Below, in pieces: positions 12,383 to 41,376 of a stretch of DNA of 64,000 nucleotides. The notes beneath the pieces are model-generated. The model did no database searches. It was not told where the DNA came from and worked only from the letters and a program-made list of their open reading frames with translations. The DNA is from Polyodon spathula. Its lineage: Eukaryota > Chordata > Actinopteri > Acipenseriformes > Polyodontidae. A program made the position numbers and the translations under genes. The first letter of the stretch is position 1; every line of letters begins with the position of its first letter. The stretch is taken from positions 21,619,252-21,683,251 of the forward strand of contig NC_054534.1 of NCBI RefSeq assembly GCF_017654505.1, read 5' to 3'.

Positions 12383-15177
12383 AAAGGAAGGGGGGAGAAA
12401 TCAACAAAAAAACAGAAGGGAGACCGCATCAAAACAAGAACAACAACTCAGGTAAGACAACCATTAAATGTATTTATCTAAATGCTAGAAGTATCAGAAA
12501 CAAAATTCTAGAACTTGAAGCTACTGCACTAACAGGTAACTATGATGTGATAGGTGTTACAGAAACGTGGTTATCTGAGAGTGATGGGGACGAATATAAT
12601 ATTTGTGGGTATACACTGTATAGGAAAGACAGGCAGGACAGAAGAGGAGGAGGGGTAGCGCTATACATAAGAAACAGTCTTGAAGCCCAGGTGTTAAACC
12701 TGGACAAAGAAAATAAAACCGAATCAATATGGGTCAGAATAACGGACAAAAATTCAAAAGGCATAATAATAGGAGCATGCTATAGACCGCCAGATTCAGA
12801 CGGTGAGCAAAATAATCTGTTATACAATGACATTAGAAATGTGTGTAGCAAAGGAGAAGCCATACTAATGGGGGATTTCAACTTCCCCCAAATAAAATGG
12901 GAAAACCCGGTGGGTAGCGCGAAGGATGAAATTGAAATGGTGGAAATGACAAATGACTGCTTCCTAACACAATTTGTGAAGGCACCCACTAGAGGGGAGG
13001 CATGCCTTGATTTAGTCTTTTCAAATAACGAAGATAGAATAACTAAAACAGAGGTCAGAGAACCACTGGCAAACTCAGACCACAACATGGTCTCATTTGA
13101 AGTGTTTTTTTAAATCCCCAAAAGTAAAGACTAAAGCTAAGGTTTACAATTTTAGAAAAGCAAACTATGAAGGTATGAAACAGAGACTAACAGAAGTAGA
13201 TTGGAGTAAAATAGAGAAAACACCCACAGAAGAGGGATGGTTGTTCTTCAAAAATGTAGTACTAGAGGCGCAAAACAATTATATCCCTAAAGTAGACAAA
13301 TCTAAATGTAAAACTAAATTGCCAAAATGGTTTAATAGATCAATTAAAAAAAATATTCAGCGAAAAAAGGCACTTTACAGAGCATTAAAAAAGGACCAAA
13401 AAGAAAGTACGCAGAAAGAGTACACAGAACTGCAAACGCAAGTCAAAAAGGAAGTTAGAAAGGCCAAGAGAGAAATAGAAATAAACATTGCTAAGGGAGC
13501 TAAAACCAATTCCAAAATGTTTTTCCAATATTACAACAGCAAGAGAACATTCAAAGAGGAGATTAAATGTTTAAGAGATACAAATGGCAAAATCATAGAT
13601 GATTACTTTTCACAAGAGGAAGATACTGACAACATCCAGTGTCATCCAGTTCCTATTTAAATAACTTTAGCATAACTGAGGCAGAAGTGTTAAAGGGACT
13701 AGGAGCTCTTAAAATAAACAAATCCCCTGGGCCGGATGAGATCCTCCCAGTAGTACTCAAAGAAATGAAAGAAGTAATTTACAAACCGCTAACCAAGATC
13801 ATGCAGCAGTCTCTTGACACAGGGGTGGTACCGACAGACTGGAAAATTGCAAACGTAATACCGATCCACAAAAAGGGAAACAAAACTGAACCAGGTAACT
13901 ACAGACCAGTAAGCCTGACTTCTATTATATGCAAACTTATGGAAACTATAATAAGATCCAAAATGGAAAATTACCTATATGGTAACAGGGTACTGGGAGA
14001 CAGTCAACATGGTTTTAGGAAAGGGAGATCGTGCCTAACTAACTTGCTTGATTTTTTTGAGGATGCAACATCGATAATGGATAATTGCAAAGCATATGAC
14101 ATGGTTTATTTAGATTTCCAGAAAGCTTTTGACAAAGTCCCGCATAAAAGATTAATTCTCAAACTGAACGCAGTAGGGATTCAAGGAAACACATGTACAT
14201 GGATTAGGGAGTGGTTAACATGTAGAAAACAGAAAGTACTGATTAGAGGAAAAACCTCAGAATGGAGTGTGGTAACCAGCGGTGTACCACAGGGATCAGT
14301 ATTAGGTCCTCTGCTATTCCTAATCTACATTAATGATTTAGATTCTGGTATAGTAAGCAAACTTGTTAAATTTGCAGACGACACAAAAGTAGGAGGAGTG
14401 GCAAACACTGTTGCAGCAGCAAAGGTCATTCAAAATGATCTAGACAAGATTCAGAACTGGGCAGACACATGGCAAATGACATTTAATAGAGAAAAGCGTA
14501 AGGTACTGCACGCAGGAAATAAAAATGTACATTATAAATATCATATGGGAGATATTGAAATTGGAGAAGGAATCTATGAAAAAGACCTAGGAGTTTTTGT
14601 TGACTCAGAAATGTCTTCATCTAGACAATGTGGGGAAGCTATAAAAAAGGCCAACAAGATGCTCAGATACATTGTGAAAAGTGTTGAATTTAAATCAAGG
14701 GAAGTAATGTTAAAACTGTACAATGCACTAGTAAGACCTCATCTTGAATATTGTGTTCAGTTCTGGTCACCTCGCTATAAAAAAGATATTGCTGCTCTAG
14801 AAAGAGTGCAAAGAAGAGCGACCAGAATTATTCCGGGCTTAAAAGGCATGTCATATGCAGACAGGCTAAAATAATTGAATCTATTCAGTCTTGAACAAAG
14901 AAGACTACGTGGCGACCTAATTCAAGCATTCAAAATTCTAAAAGGTATTGACAGTGTCGACCCAAGGGACTATTTCAGCCTGAAAAAAGAAACAAGGACC
15001 AGGGGGCACAAATGGAGTTTAGAAAAAGGGGCATTCAGAACAGAAAATAGGAGACACTTTTTTACACAGAGAATTGTGAGGGTCTGGAATCAACTCCCCA
15101 GTAATGTTGTTGAAGCTGACACCCTGGGATCCTTCAAGAAGCTGCTTGATGAGATTTTGGGATCAATAAGCTACTAA
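12382..15177 (+). pseudogene. CR1 ORF2: apurinic-like endonuclease and reverse transcriptase
   Basis: Endonuclease blocks: LNARSIRNK, VTETWL, GGGVALYIR, CYRPP, GDFNF, ending SDHNMVSFE. Then a basic linker, and RT blocks KSPGPDEILP, HGFRKGRSC, DFQKAFDKVPH, GVPQGSVLGPLLF and the catalytic FADD. The C-terminal part reads VRPHLEYCVQFWSP and GSFKKLLDEILGSISY. Breaks: frame change in a T-run at about 13108-13112; frame change at about 13639-13660; TAA at 14872-14874 where the 1.2-kb copy has a sense codon. The frame is open from the ORF1 stop but I find no ATG ahead of the endonuclease. Confidence 0.9.
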
Positions 15178-15248
15178 CAACCAAACGAGCAAGATGGGCC
15201 GAATGGCCTCCTCTCGTTTGTAAACTTTCTTATGTTCTTATGTAATGT

Positions 15249-15832
15249 GTACGTCACCGTGAATAACTCTAGCCAAAAAGGACACAACTTTACCAGTGCT
15301 TTTAAAATAGATGGCACTCGAGATAAAAATAAATAAATCAATTTTCCAAAAAAGTATATGCTGTGCCATTTTCTGTAGTAAAATACAATTTCCAATAAAA
15401 ACGAACATGAGCAAGCTTTTAAATAACATTGGGGATTTACCATTCAACCAGTTTACAATCCACAAATCACAAAAAAATATGGATTGTAAAACATATTACC
15501 TTAGAACCTAGATAAAAAAAAAATCTTCTCCATTAACACAGAAAAGGTCCCACTTGTAAGACTGAAAGTGTATTATTGTTGTTCATGTTTGCACTATTTG
15601 ACTAAGACTCATTATTGACATAATCCTGCTACATATTGTCAAGCAAATCTTAAAATGTGATGCTTCCGATATAGAGAACAATATATAGGCTTTCTGGTCT
15701 AGTCCAGCCAAAAACCTGAAATTTGATTTCAAAGCTGGTTTTATCTCAAGGTATTTTGTTTTTCTAGTGCAGCCACACCAACTATTCATCAAAATAAAAT
15801 CATTCATACATTCGTTCAAAATAAATGCAAGA
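15249..15832. other. Spacer between CR1 element and aldh7a1 3' end
   Basis: AT-rich; no gene or named repeat seen. Confidence 0.45.
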
Positions 15833-15838
15833 TTTATT
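15833..15838 (-). terminator. Candidate aldh7a1 polyadenylation signal
   Basis: AATAAA on the minus strand, about 480 bases after the aldh7a1 stop codon. The stretch 15833-16320 holds no ORF or repeat I recognise and is best read as the 3' UTR. Confidence 0.5.
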
Positions 15839-16320
15839 TCAGTTTACAAACTTTCTCCCTGTAAATCAATGCTGCATAACAGGTACATAAAGGAGTAGAA
15901 AACATTTGATAACGCAGGTTATGACAACTCATCTCAAACAAACATCTTACTTCCCATTCTGGTACTGTATGTCAAAACAAATAATTAGTGTCCATTGGAC
16001 AAACAGCACGACTAGATGTATAGACAGAATCTGTATTAAAAATGCTACCTACATAAATCAGCACACTATTCCAACTCAGGCAGTGCACAGATGACAACAT
16101 CAAGGGAACTGTATGAAGAACTGTATAATTTTTAAAATGACAAGAGTAACTAATGCCAGAACAATCATTAATATGACATTATTTTTAAAGCAGTTTTTTT
16201 TTTCCCCCAAATTGAGACATCATGGGTTTAATGACAGCTTGTAGGAGAACATGATTTGTATTCTCCCTTTTAAAGCTTATAGAAGTGCTGGAGGTTTGGG
16301 GGAGTTTCAGATCTTTATTT

Positions 16321-32561
<16,241 letters not shown>

Positions 32562-33090
32562 GGCTGGAGTAAATTGGCAAATTAAGACAGCAGACACAAG
32601 TATAAGGACCAGCCCATCTGAACTGAACGCTGTGATTGGATCATAGGTGGCTCTACCCTCAAGGCGTTTTTGGTGCTGTCAGGGGCAGGAGGACATTTTG
32701 GTGCTGTGTGCCATAATGCAACGTTCCACACAAGAATCAAAGAAGTGAAGTCGGTATAGGAGCAAACCAAATTATAATGAACACATAAACTATGGTAGCA
32801 TACTTTACACATTACAATGCTACAGCGTGTTGGTTTATACTTAAGCCGTCTCAATCAGAAAAATACACGCCTATTTTTTTTACCTGTGTACGTTGGACAT
32901 TTGCAATAAGCTTTGCTTCTATTTTATATTAGTATTAGTGACAAGTATTTGCAAAAGTGAAATTTACTTATAAAGTTTGAAGTATTGTTTTAACATTGCG
33001 AAAATCTGCAAAATTTCTTAGTGTAACTGTAGCCCATAATGACTGCTTAACCCGTTTTATCCATATTGAAACAGTGTTGCAGATGACAAA
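32562..33090. promoter_or_regulatory. aldh7a1 upstream region
   Basis: There is no gene here. The stretch between the aldh7a1 start and the tRNA gene should hold the aldh7a1 promoter. An ATTGG (reverse CCAAT box) lies at 32635-32639. No TATA box was found at a convincing distance, so the assignment rests on position. Confidence 0.4.
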
Positions 33091-33162
33091 AGCAGAGTGG
33101 CGCAGCGGAAGCGTGCTGGGCCCATAACCCAGAGGTCGATGGATCGAAACCATCCTCTGCTA
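33091..33162 (+). tRNA. Initiator tRNA-Met (CAT)
   Basis: A 72-nt cloverleaf. The acceptor 5' strand AGCAGAG pairs with CTCTGCT at the 3' end. The A box (TGGCGCAGCGGAAG) and B box (GGTCGATGGATCGAAACC) overlap the D and T arms. The anticodon loop reads CCCATAACC with anticodon CAT. The AUCGAAAC T-loop (in place of TpsiC) and the three G:C pairs at the foot of the anticodon stem (GGG/CCC) mark the initiator type. It matches the vertebrate initiator tRNA as I know it. A TTTT Pol III stop starts one base after the gene at 33163. It sits alone between the divergent aldh7a1 and phax. Confidence 0.97.
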
Positions 33163-34083
33163 TTTTGTTTTTCCATATTAAAATTTAACATACTAATTTA
33201 ATACTAGTAGATTTCAGTTGGATGCTATATTTTTATGGGTCATACTTAAAATGACGATTGGATGACTGAGATGATTGCATGCGATAAATATTTTATGAGT
33301 TTTAGTAATCAGATCTGTATGTGAAAATATCTTAAAATGTGCAGTTATACGTTTTTTTAGTAGGAATATTGTTATTAATACAGTATATGCGGTGGGAAAA
33401 TTACGAGAAACTATGAAGAACTGTGTTTCCTGGTAATTATTACTGGGGAGATCGGTAATTATAGATGTGCGAGGCAATAGCCAATATGCAAAGAAACCGT
33501 GTTTAGTTACCCGGATCCCTGTTTGGTATATATTTTACTTGGAATATGGGTATTAGTACGTTTTCTGGAGGAAGATGGAAAATATTTACTGTCTCGCTAT
33601 GCAGATCACTGTTTTCTATGTCTTTTTTTTTTTTTTTAAAACAGCAAAAACTGCACTGCAAAAGTACCTGAGTTTCCTTACTCTTTTGTTATGGTGGATT
33701 TAACGTTTAATACTATCGTGATAGTGCAACACAAAAAAAGATACAGATTTGAAATCGTGAAAATAAAATGTGTAAACAATTACCTATAAATATTCAAAAA
33801 CATAAAATACATAAATAAAACAAGTACATTAAAAACATTGTTCACACTTGTTACATTTGTAAAGAAACCACAGATGTTTTAAAAGCAAGGTTTAATGCGT
33901 GTTAGTGAATTTTAAAACTACTTAAATTAGATGACAAAAGGACGTTTTCCTTTGTTTTGCAGCAGGTTGCACACGTTGTTACTGCATTGTTCCCTAGCAA
34001 CTAGAGCACCCGGAGCCGACCTAGAAAGGTTATCATTCCTGTAGCCAATTAGGGGGAGTTGTTTTATTTCCGGGTCAGTGGAG
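33163..34083 (+). promoter_or_regulatory. phax upstream region with CCAAT and X-box-like site
   Basis: There is no gene. The last ~120 bases are more GC-rich than the surroundings and run into the phax start. An imperfect X-box-like palindrome, GTTCCCTAGCAAC, lies at 33989-34001, and CCAAT at 34045-34049. There is no TATA box. This fits a housekeeping promoter; the transcription start is not determined. Confidence 0.4.
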
Positions 34084-37000
34084 ATGGCGGGGGGTGCTGT
34101 GAGGATGGAGGATCTGGAAGATGGGGAGCTATCTGGTTCCAACTCGGATTCAGAAATGAGAATAGCTACAAACGAACGGCTACAGGTAAACGGGAATGCT
34201 TTGGTGACATATAATATGCTACTTTAAGATATTTTAGGGGTTACGTTTGCATTGTACTGAGTGTAAACAAGACTGTTGACCACACAGCGTCTTGGATTAC
34301 ACGATTTACTATATGTTTTAAAACAAGATCGTTCGAGATGTATCATTTAGCATTGTGATACATGTTGCGATTGTAATGACTGTTGTGATTGTTGCTGTTT
34401 CATTAACTTTTTGTATTACATTTTTTTTTATATAAAAATGTTTTAAAAACTGATTCAGTTTGATTTTTTTTTTTTTTTTTTTTTTTTTTTCATTCCCCGT
34501 GCCGTGGACACATAATCAACTAAGTTACTGCTCCTGTTTGTACCCCATTACCGTCGGTTTGTCTAGCTAATTAATTCAGAATCACCTTCACCATTGCAAA
34601 CAGACGCTATAGTTTGGCTTGTATTAAAAAAAAAACATTAGCATATGTTGTCGTGCTAGTAAGTATTTTACAGTGAGACGTAAAGACACACTGTAGTTTG
34701 TATACACTTTAAGCAAGTGATTTTTAAACACGTGTATATACATATTTCTATGTGGAAAAGTATCGAAGAAATAAAGCATTCGAGTAAAGTACAAAAGATA
34801 CAATTAAATACGTTTTAGCTGGACTAGTTGGAGACACCTGGAGAGGGGGTGTAGAGTAGCTGTGCAGATTCAGTGCAAGGTTAGAAAGAGCCATGTCTCT
34901 CGAGCTATTTAGCTAGGACTGAGTTATCATACCATGGTAAACCAGTGACGTTTAGTCAGAAGGGTGATGTGCTCAGAATTCAGGAAGTTTACCTTTTGAA
35001 TCTGTTTTTTGTTTGAAGGTAGTGTTTAAGACAATCCAGCAGGACACTAGACTAAACCAGGTTAGAGGTGTGTGCCAGCAACTCGGTGTATCTGTTGTGA
35101 CTAGATAAGAGTGCAAATGCAATATTAAAGATGAAAAAATGTATTAACTGTTAACTGCTTTGTTCTGATAACAAAGGCAGTATTACAAGATGTACAATAT
35201 TATTAATTGTTTGCAAATTGAATAGAACATCAGGTTACAGTGTATTACAATATCTCTGTTATTCAAGTCATTTCAAATAGGTTCAGGCTCAGGGCAACAA
35301 ATGTGAAAGCAGTGAAATAAATAAATAATCCAAGGTTGATTAAAAGTGCAGTTAGGGGAAACAGTTTGTACTGTAGCTGTTTTGGGGAGTATTTTGGAAC
35401 AGTTTTTGTCTTTATTATTAATCCGTATTCTAAAAATTTGATTAGATGGCACAATCTCTCAGTATAACTTCTACCATGCTGTTATGTAAATGTCTCCTAT
35501 TACACTTACAGAAACAACAATCTGCTGCTTCTGCCACCACAGCATTCCAGAGCAGGAGTGAAGCACCCCCTCGCACTGCTCCCTCTGTCACACAATACCG
35601 CAGTATGGCAGGCTTAGATTCCAGTGACAACAGTGACTCAGATTCCGACGAGGACAAGGTCCTGTGGAAGAGAAAACGCCAGAAATGTTCCAACCCCCTT
35701 CCTGTCAAACCTCCAGTGGCAACAGCCCCACCAGTCGGCCAGAGCCAGCCCGTCAAGAAGGTGAACAACATCTGGGGGTCAGTGGTACAGGACCAGAACC
35801 AGGAGGCTGTGGCTGCAGAGCTTGGAATTCTGGGAATGGAGGGCGAGATCAGCATGAGCTGTCGGCAGTCCGAGACCTATAACTATGTCTTGGCCCGGAA
35901 GATGATGGAGAAAGAACGGCAGCAGCAGTTTGGGGTGGAAATGTCCAAGCTGGATGAAGAATTGGAAGAGTATATGCAGGACAGCAAGAAAGAAGGGAAG
36001 GTGGAGGAAGAGAACGGGGCTGGCCATCTCAAGAGGAAGCGGCCAGCAAAGGAACGTCTGGGCCAGAAAGCAGAAATGGACTATAAGGGCCGGTATGAGA
36101 TCACAGAAGACGATGAAGAAGAAAAAGTCATAGATGAGATTGCTCACAGGTCAGCTGTTTTTTCATCTTTTAAAGAACAACAAGCCCATTTCTTATGTTT
36201 CACCAAGTTTCCAGTGCATGTTTTATGTCTTTTTTCCTTTATGTAACTATAGATCTGGACAGAAAATGCTTTGTGAAATTTGGGTAGGCGACTAATGTTA
36301 CTAAATTGAATAATATTTTTTAGCTTGTAAGGGTTTATTTAAGTCATCATGGTTAAAAATTAGCAATTTGATCTAAAAGAAATCCTAAAATTTGCTTTGT
36401 AAGATGAGGGTGCTTTTAAATGATAGTGTAGAATGACTCCAGTGGCCCTTAATGTGCCAGTTATTTGAATTTGTGCTCCAAACTGTTCTACGTTGTCTCC
36501 AAGACAAGGTTTGAATTTAGAAGTCTGGATGTTCCAAGCACTATACTGTAAATAATAAATGTTGTCTTGTTGTTGATTTCAGAACACAGTAACTAGACAC
36601 AAAGCAAATCTGTTTTTGTTTTACAGACTAAGGGAACCTAAAAAAGACCTGCTTGAAAGAGTGGTAAAAAGCATTGGGAAGAAGAAAGCTATTGAGTTAT
36701 TGATGGAAACTTCAGAGGTGGAGCAAAGTGGTGGACTCTTGACTATTGTAAGTAATACTTCAAAACCCTGTTTAACTGGTTACAGTATATGTTTAATGGC
36801 AGTATACTGTGTTTATCTGTTCTCTTGCTCTTGATGGCTAAAATCAATTTGCAGCTTGAAATGGTCTTGCACAACAGTGAAAGAGCTTCCCCACAAATTG
36901 GTTTTGAAGATGCTCACACATGTTGGAGCTAAAAGCTACAAAAACTCTGAAAATGCTAAGTACATTTTAGTTTTATTGTGTTTGTTTTACCAGCTACAAA

Positions 37001-37762
37001 ATAGTAAAACTTTTTCTGTTTCTTGACAGGTAAGATTTCCCTATTCGTGAGCAGATTTTAATAAAAAGCATGTTATAACAATCATTTATTTTGGAAGGGT
37101 CTATGTACCATGAAACTATGATAAGTTACATTAATCAATCCCACTTTGATTTCTGCAAATAAACTAAAATGATATTGAAGAGGTATGCAAATCTGGATCG
37201 ATTATACAGTGAGAGATTCAGTATGATGGGTTACTAATAATTTGTACTAGGGTTGTGCCGATTCATCGATTGATATGGTGAACCGTAATATTTTTCTTGC
37301 CGTCAGTTAAGCCTCCAAATAGAAATCGATTTAATTGGGCACACAAAATCAAATTGTTCGACTAAATATCAATGATTGTACAGCCCACATACATTTTCGC
37401 ACCATTCTTCTCCCCGTGACTTGATTATTTTAATATCATTGCTGTTAAGTAAAGTCTTGTGCATTACAATTGAATGTGAGGGGTAATTACGCCTTGGTAG
37501 CGTCAGGAGAAAAAAAAAAAACACAACAATATTCGCAACAAGGTTAAGGAAAGTTTAACATACTACAGGGGTGTTACTGAAATACATATTCCAAACAGAT
37601 TACAGTACTTTGGAAAGTAGTCTATATAAACATGAGTTTATGAAGAACTTTTTTTTTTTTAATTCAGTGACAGCTGCAGCATCAGGCATTGCATCTTGTT
37701 AATACTGTACAACCTAACCTTCACTATCTGTGAAACACAATGTGGAAAACCCTGCCTAAAAC

Positions 37763-37799
<37 letters not shown>

Positions 37800-38062
37800 A
37801 TACATAATTTTATTATTATTATTAACATGCATACCGCTATAGGTTAAGCTGATAATTACTCCAAAATTGTGTTTAACATCACTGATTTGTTTTTTTATAA
37901 TTTTTTTTAACATTATTGAATATTGTTAAATATTCGTTATATATCAGTTAATTTTGAAACTCCAAAGAAGTGCAAACTATATATAGTCAGTTTTCTTCAA
38001 TGTGCACAAGTAGCCTTTAACTGTAAGGTTCCAGATTTAATAAAACTTAGATTGTTGCTGAC

Positions 38063-38150
<88 letters not shown>

Positions 38151-40938
38151 ATAAACAAAAGAAACTTATTCTAGAGCCGAAAAAGCTGCTTGACAGTGTA
38201 GAAAGCTTAGGTAACAATGCGTTACAATGTCTTAAAAAAAAAAAAACCATTCACTTCAGAACTTTGTGAGGATTATATTTACTTTCTGTAGAACCAAACT
38301 CATTAAGTGCTACCAAAGAGCCACAAATTATCTTAACAGACGTTTAAACATTATTTTGTATTTATAGATTTCCCCTCAAACAATACCAGACTCCATCTTG
38401 GAAAAAGAGCCCTGGCTTGATATGAACCACTTCAAAAAATAACCCCTGGACAACCAACAGTCAAATTAGCTTCAGAGTTTTTTTTGTATAAATCATAGCT
38501 GCAATCCGCAGGAGATCCCGATCTTCTGAGCCTGGTTGATAACACAGAGACGTGCTGTTGAACTCTGCTGCAGTCAGACAAGTTGCTTGAACTGTGTAAA
38601 GGGCTTATTCTAGTTTAATACATTTCCTGGACCCAACAAAGTTAGAGCCATAAAGCTTGCTAATACACTGAAATCAATCTGACTACTGTGTAAGCATCTC
38701 TCTCCCACTCAGTTTAGCGGTACATACAAACACTGAGCAGTGACGTCATGCAGGAAGTGGGGATCAGCACCGGGGGATACCGCGGAACTCAGAGTCGTAC
38801 ATATACACAAACCCGACACTTTCTTTATTGATAATTATGGCAATAGAATAAAAGCACAAGCACAATATCAAATCGAACTGCTTATAGAAAAATGATTATC
38901 GTTGAATATAAATATACTTCTTAGAAAATTGTAGGAGCAACGTTTTTGCCTGACACAGGCTTTCTGCTCTGCAATTGTCACAACAGGTAACATGTTTATT
39001 GTGTCACTATTATGCGGACCTCGCCACAGCAGCACGCTTTTTTGTTTACATCAAATACACAGAGGGGCGTGCTTACAAAGCATTTTCAAAACTGATTCGC
39101 TGGTAGGATGGGACCAGCAAATCAGATGCTAGTTAACACGAGCAGGAAAAGAAGAGCACACCCACTGCTTGTCTGGCAGAAATACTGTAAATAGCAAGGC
39201 AGGGCGTTCAGTGCATTTTCATTGATTAAACTTAAGTAATGTTATTAACTATGCATGTTACAACATGTAATTATTGAATTGATTATCTAGTATTTATATC
39301 AATGTTTGTAATGTGAAGTAACTTTAAAAAAAATGATGGTGATTAAGTAGATTCAAGAAAATGCAGAGAGTCCTTTTCTTCAATCAGTTGTTAGGTTTAT
39401 TGAAATATGCAGGGAGTCTGGTCCCAGGTACAGGACAAACAGAATACTCATCATTACAATGTTTGCATGACATTAAATACCCTTCTGTATAGATGGTCCA
39501 CCTCCCCTTTCTCTGACACTTAACCAATGGCCAAGGTACAACACATTATTCTGTTAATTTATTGTGTGTGTGTGTAGTCTAGTGTGACAACCAATGAACT
39601 CAGTGCATTCTTCACACTCCTGGAGACAAGGTCCATAAATCTGCCTTTTGTTATCTTCTTGGGACCCCTTTGATCCCAGCGGCATTATCTCTTTCGATCT
39701 CTCTGAAGTCTTTAGAGCCTGTGCTAATTGTAGTCCACAGCATTGTTATCTTGTTAGCTTGCAGTCAATGTTGGGCAAGAAGCTTGTAGACGCAATGTCT
39801 AGATCAATGGTTAGCAGTACATGCAATTTGAACCAAACAGTCTGCTATCTGCAATATTAGTCTACTTTCAGAAAAGAACACCAGTATAGCTCTGCCAGTC
39901 CACATGCGTAGCAAACTGCTAATCAATTCCCAATCCATGTTTTCCAACATAATGAGAATTGGAATAGATTGAAAAATCGATTTTTGATTTAATCGTAGCA
40001 GCCCTAATACGATTATTGATACAGTGACTTTTTGTTTGCTAGCAGAAACATGAGCATGCATTAATTTGTGTCTACGCTGATAATTGGAGAATGTTATTTA
40101 TTAGCATGTACTCTAGAAGCCTTGCCTACTATTCATTGTGTTCAAGTCCGCCGACAGCTGAGCTGAGGCAATTATTAAAATTGATAATCTCATCAGGACG
40201 ACGGCAAAATTCGACCTGCTGTGGTCGTTTTAAAGTGGAGTGTGGGCTTGACTTCTTTAAGTCACGCGGTCTGTAAAATGTGTAAGGCTCAAATTTGCAG
40301 GGCTCCAGACTGGGACCAAAATGGTTGTAAATGCGACAAAAATGAATACATTCGTAAACAGTTTTTTGGGGGATTGGTGCTAGGGATGTAATAGGTTAAA
40401 CGGTAACCCGATAAATGCATACCGTAATACAAATTGATAAAATGTGTCAGACATTTTGTGTTTTCAAAGCAAGTATCTAACAAAACATGTGCTCATTACT
40501 CACTGCCTCTGAACGCTGCAACTCCTCTGCCAGTCGATTTCCGGTGTTCGTACAGTGAGCACAGCAGCTGGCGTCAAAATAGAAAAAGGAGGAATGTAAG
40601 GATGGAGCAGTCAAAACAAAGTTGTGTCGAATACCTGCGAAATAAAAACATTTTAGTTTAAGAAGAATTATTAAGAATTATTGCCACTTTTTACTCAATT
40701 ATAGCCCCTCGCCCTACTTGTCTAAAAGTTCTGAACTTGTTACCTAGCAACCAGCTTGCCATGTTAGCGGGATGCTCTTCTGTAGTCTCTGATTTTTGTT
40801 GTGAAGGTTCAAAACGTTGCTTTATAAATATCAAACGATTAACAGCTTTCTGAGGGAAAGTGTTGGAAACGGGAGTAATGAGGGGGAATCGAGTGGCACT
40901 GCAGCAAAAGAAGTGCTAACAATAAGAACCCAATCAGC

Positions 40939-40973
<35 letters not shown>

Positions 40974-41177
40974 TGTGCTAAATGGCTTGGGTTACGTGGT
41001 TTCATGGCAGATATTTTTGATCGCTTAAATATTCTTGACACATCACTCCAAGGACGAGATATTTGTCTTTTCTCTCACTGACAAAATCGAAAGCTGGATC
41101 AAGAAGCGGTGTCTGTGGTACGATCGTGTAAACCGTGGCAGCCTAGAAGCATTTGTAATTTTTTTTTAACTGTTGGC

Positions 41178-41216
<39 letters not shown>

Positions 41217-41340
41217 ACTAAATATTGTTGTGTAGTCATTTTTATTGCTAGAACTAGGGGGTCACAATGCAATGAAGTTTGAGAACTGCTGCTGTATGAT
41301 AACAAATTACATTTTCGTTCCTCTGAGTACAGTGGTTTTA

Positions 41341-41376
<36 letters not shown>

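Larger units (their letters stand above)
11030..15248 (+). mobile_element. Near full-length CR1-type non-LTR retrotransposon (LINE)
   Basis: A leader at about 11030-11438 is followed by ORF1 (finger plus SGNH esterase-like domain), ORF2 (endonuclease plus reverse transcriptase), and a short 3' UTR. It ends in two TTCTTATG units, like the 8-bp 3' repeats of CR1 elements. There is no poly(A) tail. A second, 5'-truncated copy lies at 1246-2164. The element is decayed by a few frameshifts and one stop but is clearly young. Confidence 0.9.

Noticed and set aside
35446..35511. Upstream ATG at 35446 as a phax start
   Set aside because: It lies in intron 1. Exon 1 at 34084 with MEDLEDGEL matches the family start, and the AG acceptor at 35511 keeps the frame.
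36150..36246. Extension of phax exon 2 to the stop at 36246
   Set aside because: This is read-through into intron 2. The GT donor at 36150 joins exon 3 in frame and matches the PHAX family.
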